From positions 1-64,000 of the forward strand of contig NZ_JHXY01000010.1 in NCBI RefSeq assembly GCF_000621585.1: DNA of 64,000 bases, in the 5' to 3' direction. Of this stretch, positions 61,321 through 64,000 are shown piece after piece; position 1 is the stretch's first letter, and the number at the start of each line of letters is the position of its first letter. The stretch comes from [Eubacterium] cellulosolvens LD2006 (GTDB lineage Bacteria; Bacillota; Clostridia; Lachnospirales; Lachnospiraceae). Both the position numbers and the translations under genes were made by a program. The notes under the pieces were generated by a model. The model ran no database searches and had not been told where the DNA came from. It saw only the letters and a list, made by a program, of their open reading frames with translations.

Positions 61321-61348
61321 TTGACACGAAGTTTAGCACAGGTATAAT
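61321..61348 (+). promoter_or_regulatory. Promoter of the pot operon
   Basis: TTGACA (61321-61326) and TATAAT (61343-61348), both perfect consensus, are 16 bases apart. This is the strongest promoter seen in the window. Confidence 0.8.
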
Positions 61349-61411
61349 TAAATTTGGAAGAAGAATTTTAAGATGCAGGACATCCTTTTTTTATAATGGG
61401 AGAATGAATAG

Positions 61412-62854
61412 ATGGAGAATACAAATATTATCGAGCTTCGGCATGTGACCAGATCCTTTGAGGATGGCTTCAGCGCCGTTCAGGATTTCAATCTGGAGGT
61501 GAAGCGGGGGGAGTTTGTGACGTTCCTCGGACCCTCGGGATGCGGAAAAACGACGACGCTCCGCATGATTGCCGGCTTTGATCTTCCGACCTCCGGGGAG
61601 ATTCTTCTGAACGGAGAGCCCATTACGAGTCTGCCGCCCTATAAGCGCCCGATCAATACGGTGTTTCAGCGGTATGCTCTTTTTCCGCATATGAATATTT
61701 TTGACAATATCGCCTACGGCCTGAAGCAGAAGAAGACGCCGAAGGACGAGATCGCGAAGAGGGTGTCGAAGGTGCTCTCGCTGGTTGATCTGGAGGGCTT
61801 CGAGAAGAGAAAGGTCTCCACGCTTTCCGGAGGTCAGCAGCAGCGGATCGCGATCGCCAGAGCACTTGTAAATGAACCGGAGATTCTTCTTCTGGATGAG
61901 CCCCTCGGCGCGCTCGATCTGAAGATGCGTCAGGAGATGCAGCTGGAACTCAAGGAGATGCACGACAAGCTCGGCATCACGTTCATCTATGTGACTCATG
62001 ATCAGGAAGAGGCGCTCACCATGTCGGACAAGATTGTCGTCATGAGCGGCGGAAAAGTACAGCAGATCGGAACGCCGGAGGATATCTACAATGAGCCTGC
62101 GAATGCTTTTGTGGCGGATTTTATCGGCGAGTCGAATATTTTTAACGGTATCATGACCGGCAAGCTGAGGGCGAGGTTCGGCGGCGGAGAGTACGAGTGC
62201 GTCGACGATGTGGCACAGGGAACCCACATCACGGCTGTCGTGCGCCCGGAGGATATTGAGATCACAAGACCGGATCAGGGAATCGTTCGCGGTCTGGTTA
62301 TCTCCGTGATCTTCAAGGGCATGCACTATGAGATTACCGTGCAGGCAGGAAAAAACGAGTATGTCATCCGGGATGTCCGGAATGCGGTCGTGGGAAGTCT
62401 GGTCGGTCTTCGCGTGGATCCTGACAACATTCACATCATGGTGTCCGAAGACGCCCTGAATATTTTTCCGGTGGACATCAACCGCAATTTCCGGCTGGAG
62501 TACAACGGCGTGGTCATCGATACCAGTGTCACAAGTATTATCCGTGGAAGCCGCCGTCTGGAGGATGGCACATTGGTGGATATGCACGGAGACGCGATCA
62601 ATCCGGAGCGCATGCATGTGACGGCGGCGATCCGGCCGGAGGAGATCGAGATGACGGACGAGCAGGATGTCGGCCTTGCGCAGGGAAATATCACGAATCT
62701 GATCTATCTGGGAGATCACTACAGCTACGTCGTGCACACAGATCACGATCAGGATTTCGTGGTCAACGATGAGGATCTCTGGAATATGGGAGACCGAGTC
62801 AGCCTGCTGATGCCGGTGGATAAGATATCTTTTACATACAGCAGAAAGAAATAA
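61412..62854 (+). CDS. potA: Spermidine/putrescine ABC transporter ATPase PotA, long form
   Basis: This 480-residue ATPase has Walker A GPSGCGKTT, signature LSGGQQQR, Walker B LLLDEPLGALD and switch His THDQEEA. It energises polyamine import with PotB and PotC. PotA is usually about 370 residues; the extra ~110 come from a second TOBE-like region. VVRPEDIEIT near residue 276 and AIRPEEIEMT near 406 are clearly duplicated, each followed by a G...I..G.HY pattern. The extra domain may bind a regulator or polyamine. The start is the ATG behind GGGAGAATGAA-like sequence; potB follows 15 bases later. Confidence 0.92.
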   Translation: MENTNIIELRHVTRSFEDGFSAVQDFNLEVKRGEFVTFLGPSGCGKTTTLRMIAGFDLPTSGEILLNGEPITSLPPYKRPINTVFQRYALFPHMNIFDNIAYGLKQKKTPKDEIAKRVSKVLSLVDLEGFEKRKVSTLSGGQQQRIAIARALVNEPEILLLDEPLGALDLKMRQEMQLELKEMHDKLGITFIYVTHDQEEALTMSDKIVVMSGGKVQQIGTPEDIYNEPANAFVADFIGESNIFNGIMTGKLRARFGGGEYECVDDVAQGTHITAVVRPEDIEITRPDQGIVRGLVISVIFKGMHYEITVQAGKNEYVIRDVRNAVVGSLVGLRVDPDNIHIMVSEDALNIFPVDINRNFRLEYNGVVIDTSVTSIIRGSRRLEDGTLVDMHGDAINPERMHVTAAIRPEEIEMTDEQDVGLAQGNITNLIYLGDHYSYVVHTDHDQDFVVNDEDLWNMGDRVSLLMPVDKISFTYSRKK

Positions 62855-62869
62855 GACCGGGAGGATGGT

Positions 62870-63652
62870 ATGAGTTTTTCGAGAAAAAGCCTCGGGATGA
62901 TCTACGCTATATTTCTGATTCTCTTTGTGGTCGCGCCGTTGCTTGTGCTTTTCTACTACGCATTCACAAACGGACAGGGGCAGTTCACACTGGGGAACTT
63001 TGTAGGGTTCTTTACGGATCCGAATACGCTGGGAACGCTGTTCTACAGTTTTGCGGTGGCAATCGTGACGACGATCGTCTGTCTGTTGCTGGCCTATCCG
63101 ACCGCTTATTTTCTTGCGACAAGCAAAATCAAGGCGAAGACCGTGACGATCATGATCTTTGTCATGCCGATGTGGATCAATTTTTCTCTCCGGATTACGG
63201 CACTCAAGGAAATCCTGACGTTGATCGAGAAGAATCTGGCACTGTATCCGTTTCTCAACGCGGTCATCGGAATGACCTATGACTTTCTGCCGTTCATGAT
63301 TCTTCCGATCTATACCGTGATCGCAAGGCTGGACGGCGCGCTCCGGGAGGCCGCCATGGATCTCGGCGCGGATGAGTGGAGAACGTTTCTGACCGTGACA
63401 TTGCCGCTTTCCGTCCCGGGAATTGTATCCGGCGTATCGATGGTTTTTCTGCCGGCCATGACCAACTATGTGGTTCTGGACATGTTGTACAACAGTACCT
63501 ACATCATGGGCAGTCTGATCAGCAGCTACTTCGCTGCGTACGACTGGCACGGGGGCTCGATGATCGCCCTCATCCTTCTGTTCATCATCTGTCTGTTTAC
63601 GCTTCTGACCGGTGATGACGAAGAGAAAAACAGAGGAGGTGCGCTTCTTTGA
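62870..63652 (+). CDS. potB: Spermidine/putrescine ABC transporter permease PotB
   Basis: This 260-residue permease has six membrane segments and the EAA loop EAAMDLGADEWRTFLTVTLP near residue 163. It pairs with PotC to form the membrane channel for polyamine uptake. GGGAGGA precedes the ATG. Its stop overlaps the next start by four bases (TTGA). Confidence 0.92.
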   Translation: MSFSRKSLGMIYAIFLILFVVAPLLVLFYYAFTNGQGQFTLGNFVGFFTDPNTLGTLFYSFAVAIVTTIVCLLLAYPTAYFLATSKIKAKTVTIMIFVMPMWINFSLRITALKEILTLIEKNLALYPFLNAVIGMTYDFLPFMILPIYTVIARLDGALREAAMDLGADEWRTFLTVTLPLSVPGIVSGVSMVFLPAMTNYVVLDMLYNSTYIMGSLISSYFAAYDWHGGSMIALILLFIICLFTLLTGDDEEKNRGGALL

Positions 63653-64000
63653 TCAGAGAAAGTGGAAAAAGAGTTTTCCTGGGTGTCATGCTGATTCTGA
63701 TGTATCTGCCGATCGTGATCCTGGCGGTGTACAGCTTTACGGACACGGCGAATATCGGGGCGATCCGGGGTTTTTCGATTCAGAATTATGTGACGCTGTT
63801 CACGCTTCCGGAGCTTCGGAATATGATCTTCGGAACGTTTGCGCTGGCACTCGGCTCGGCTGCGATCGCGACATTTTTTGGAACGCTCGGAGCCATCGGC
63901 GCGTTTTACTCCAAAAGAAAAGCCAAGACAGCCATCGGGACGCTGAATCAGATTCCGGTTGTCAACGCGGATGTCGTCACCGGCTTTTCGCTCTGTATTC
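63649..64000 (+). CDS. potC: Spermidine/putrescine ABC transporter permease PotC (partial)
   Basis: The gene begins with TTG 63649 behind GAGGAGGTG and runs off the window after about 117 codons. The translation reads VMLILMYLPIVILAVYSF, then GFSIQNYVTLF and a second membrane segment, typical of the PotC N-terminus. A substrate-binding protein PotD is expected beyond the end. Confidence 0.88.
   Translation, partial: MIRESGKRVFLGVMLILMYLPIVILAVYSFTDTANIGAIRGFSIQNYVTLFTLPELRNMIFGTFALALGSAAIATFFGTLGAIGAFYSKRKAKTAIGTLNQIPVVNADVVTGFSLCI

Noticed and set aside
61391-63550. A 719-codon open frame on the minus strand
   Set aside because: It is antisense to potA and potB, which have clear motifs. 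The His/Arg-rich translation is typical of a shadow frame.
1-64000. CRISPR arrays, tRNA genes and insertion sequences
   Set aside because: No regularly spaced direct repeats, no tRNA T-loop signature in a cloverleaf context, and no transposase motif was found by eye.

Overview
The window looks like a chromosomal stretch from a low-to-mid G+C Gram-positive anaerobe of the class Clostridia, most plausibly Lachnospiraceae. The grounds are strong GGAGG-type ribosome binding sites, frequent TTG and GTG starts, indolepyruvate:ferredoxin oxidoreductase, a DUF4860-type pilus cluster, GHKL/LytTR signalling, and a giant YDG-repeat surface protein. The species assignment is inference. No prophage, CRISPR array, tRNA or insertion sequence was seen.

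Layout. 1-183 is the 3' end of a 23S rRNA gene, followed by palindromic tandem repeats but no recognisable 5S gene, then a 190-bp rod-like inverted-repeat element. 825-7250 holds an AraC regulator (minus strand), a degenerate-GGDEF/EAL protein, a small lipoprotein paired with a radical SAM/SPASM enzyme, and a DEAD-box RNA helicase. 7335-10811 is a complete preQ1 (queuosine precursor) operon, queD-queE-folE-queC-queF, behind a strong promoter and a leader with an intrinsic terminator. 10959-16482 carries a CmpB-type membrane protein, an ABC ATPase/permease pair, a glycosyltransferase and a lipoprotein. 16631-16807 encodes a 58-residue peptide that looks like an orphan RiPP precursor. A Nudix hydrolase, an unknown 380-residue protein, an SGNH hydrolase and a second GGDEF/EAL paralogue follow. 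21930-26119 is an iorA-iorB-paaK-ACT operon for aryl-pyruvate oxidation and aryl-CoA chemistry. 26338-30536 has a nucleotidyltransferase-like protein, an AlaX-like editing protein and a membrane protein with a Q/N/G/Y-rich repeat region.

30762-46983 is the surface region. A minus-strand type IV pilus-like operon (pilC, pilin-like genes, pilT) has its own promoter but no pilB or prepilin peptidase. Next come a secreted transglutaminase-like protein and a 1.3-kb gene-free stretch. A 3038-residue surface protein follows (signal peptide, InlB-type repeats, about 19 YDG modules, proline-rich stalk, C-terminal membrane anchor), with two small single-pass membrane proteins behind it. 47300-64000 contains an HD hydrolase, a secreted phage-lysozyme-domain protein with two cysteine-less NlpC/Amidase_5-like modules, a double cupin, a chemoreceptor, a FlK-like thioesterase, a Y-family polymerase with a YolD-like partner, a secreted protein beside a LytTR/GHKL two-component system, and the start of a potABC polyamine transporter whose ATPase has an apparent duplicated C-terminal TOBE region.

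Two themes recur. One is surface interaction and its control: EAL proteins, pilus, giant adhesin, chemoreceptor, LytTR system. The other is small YGP-motif peptides next to, or resembling substrates of, radical SAM chemistry. A dispersed hairpin repeat with the core ACAAAACGCTCCGC sits at the 3' ends of several operons. Function assignments rest on motifs read by eye; no database search was possible.
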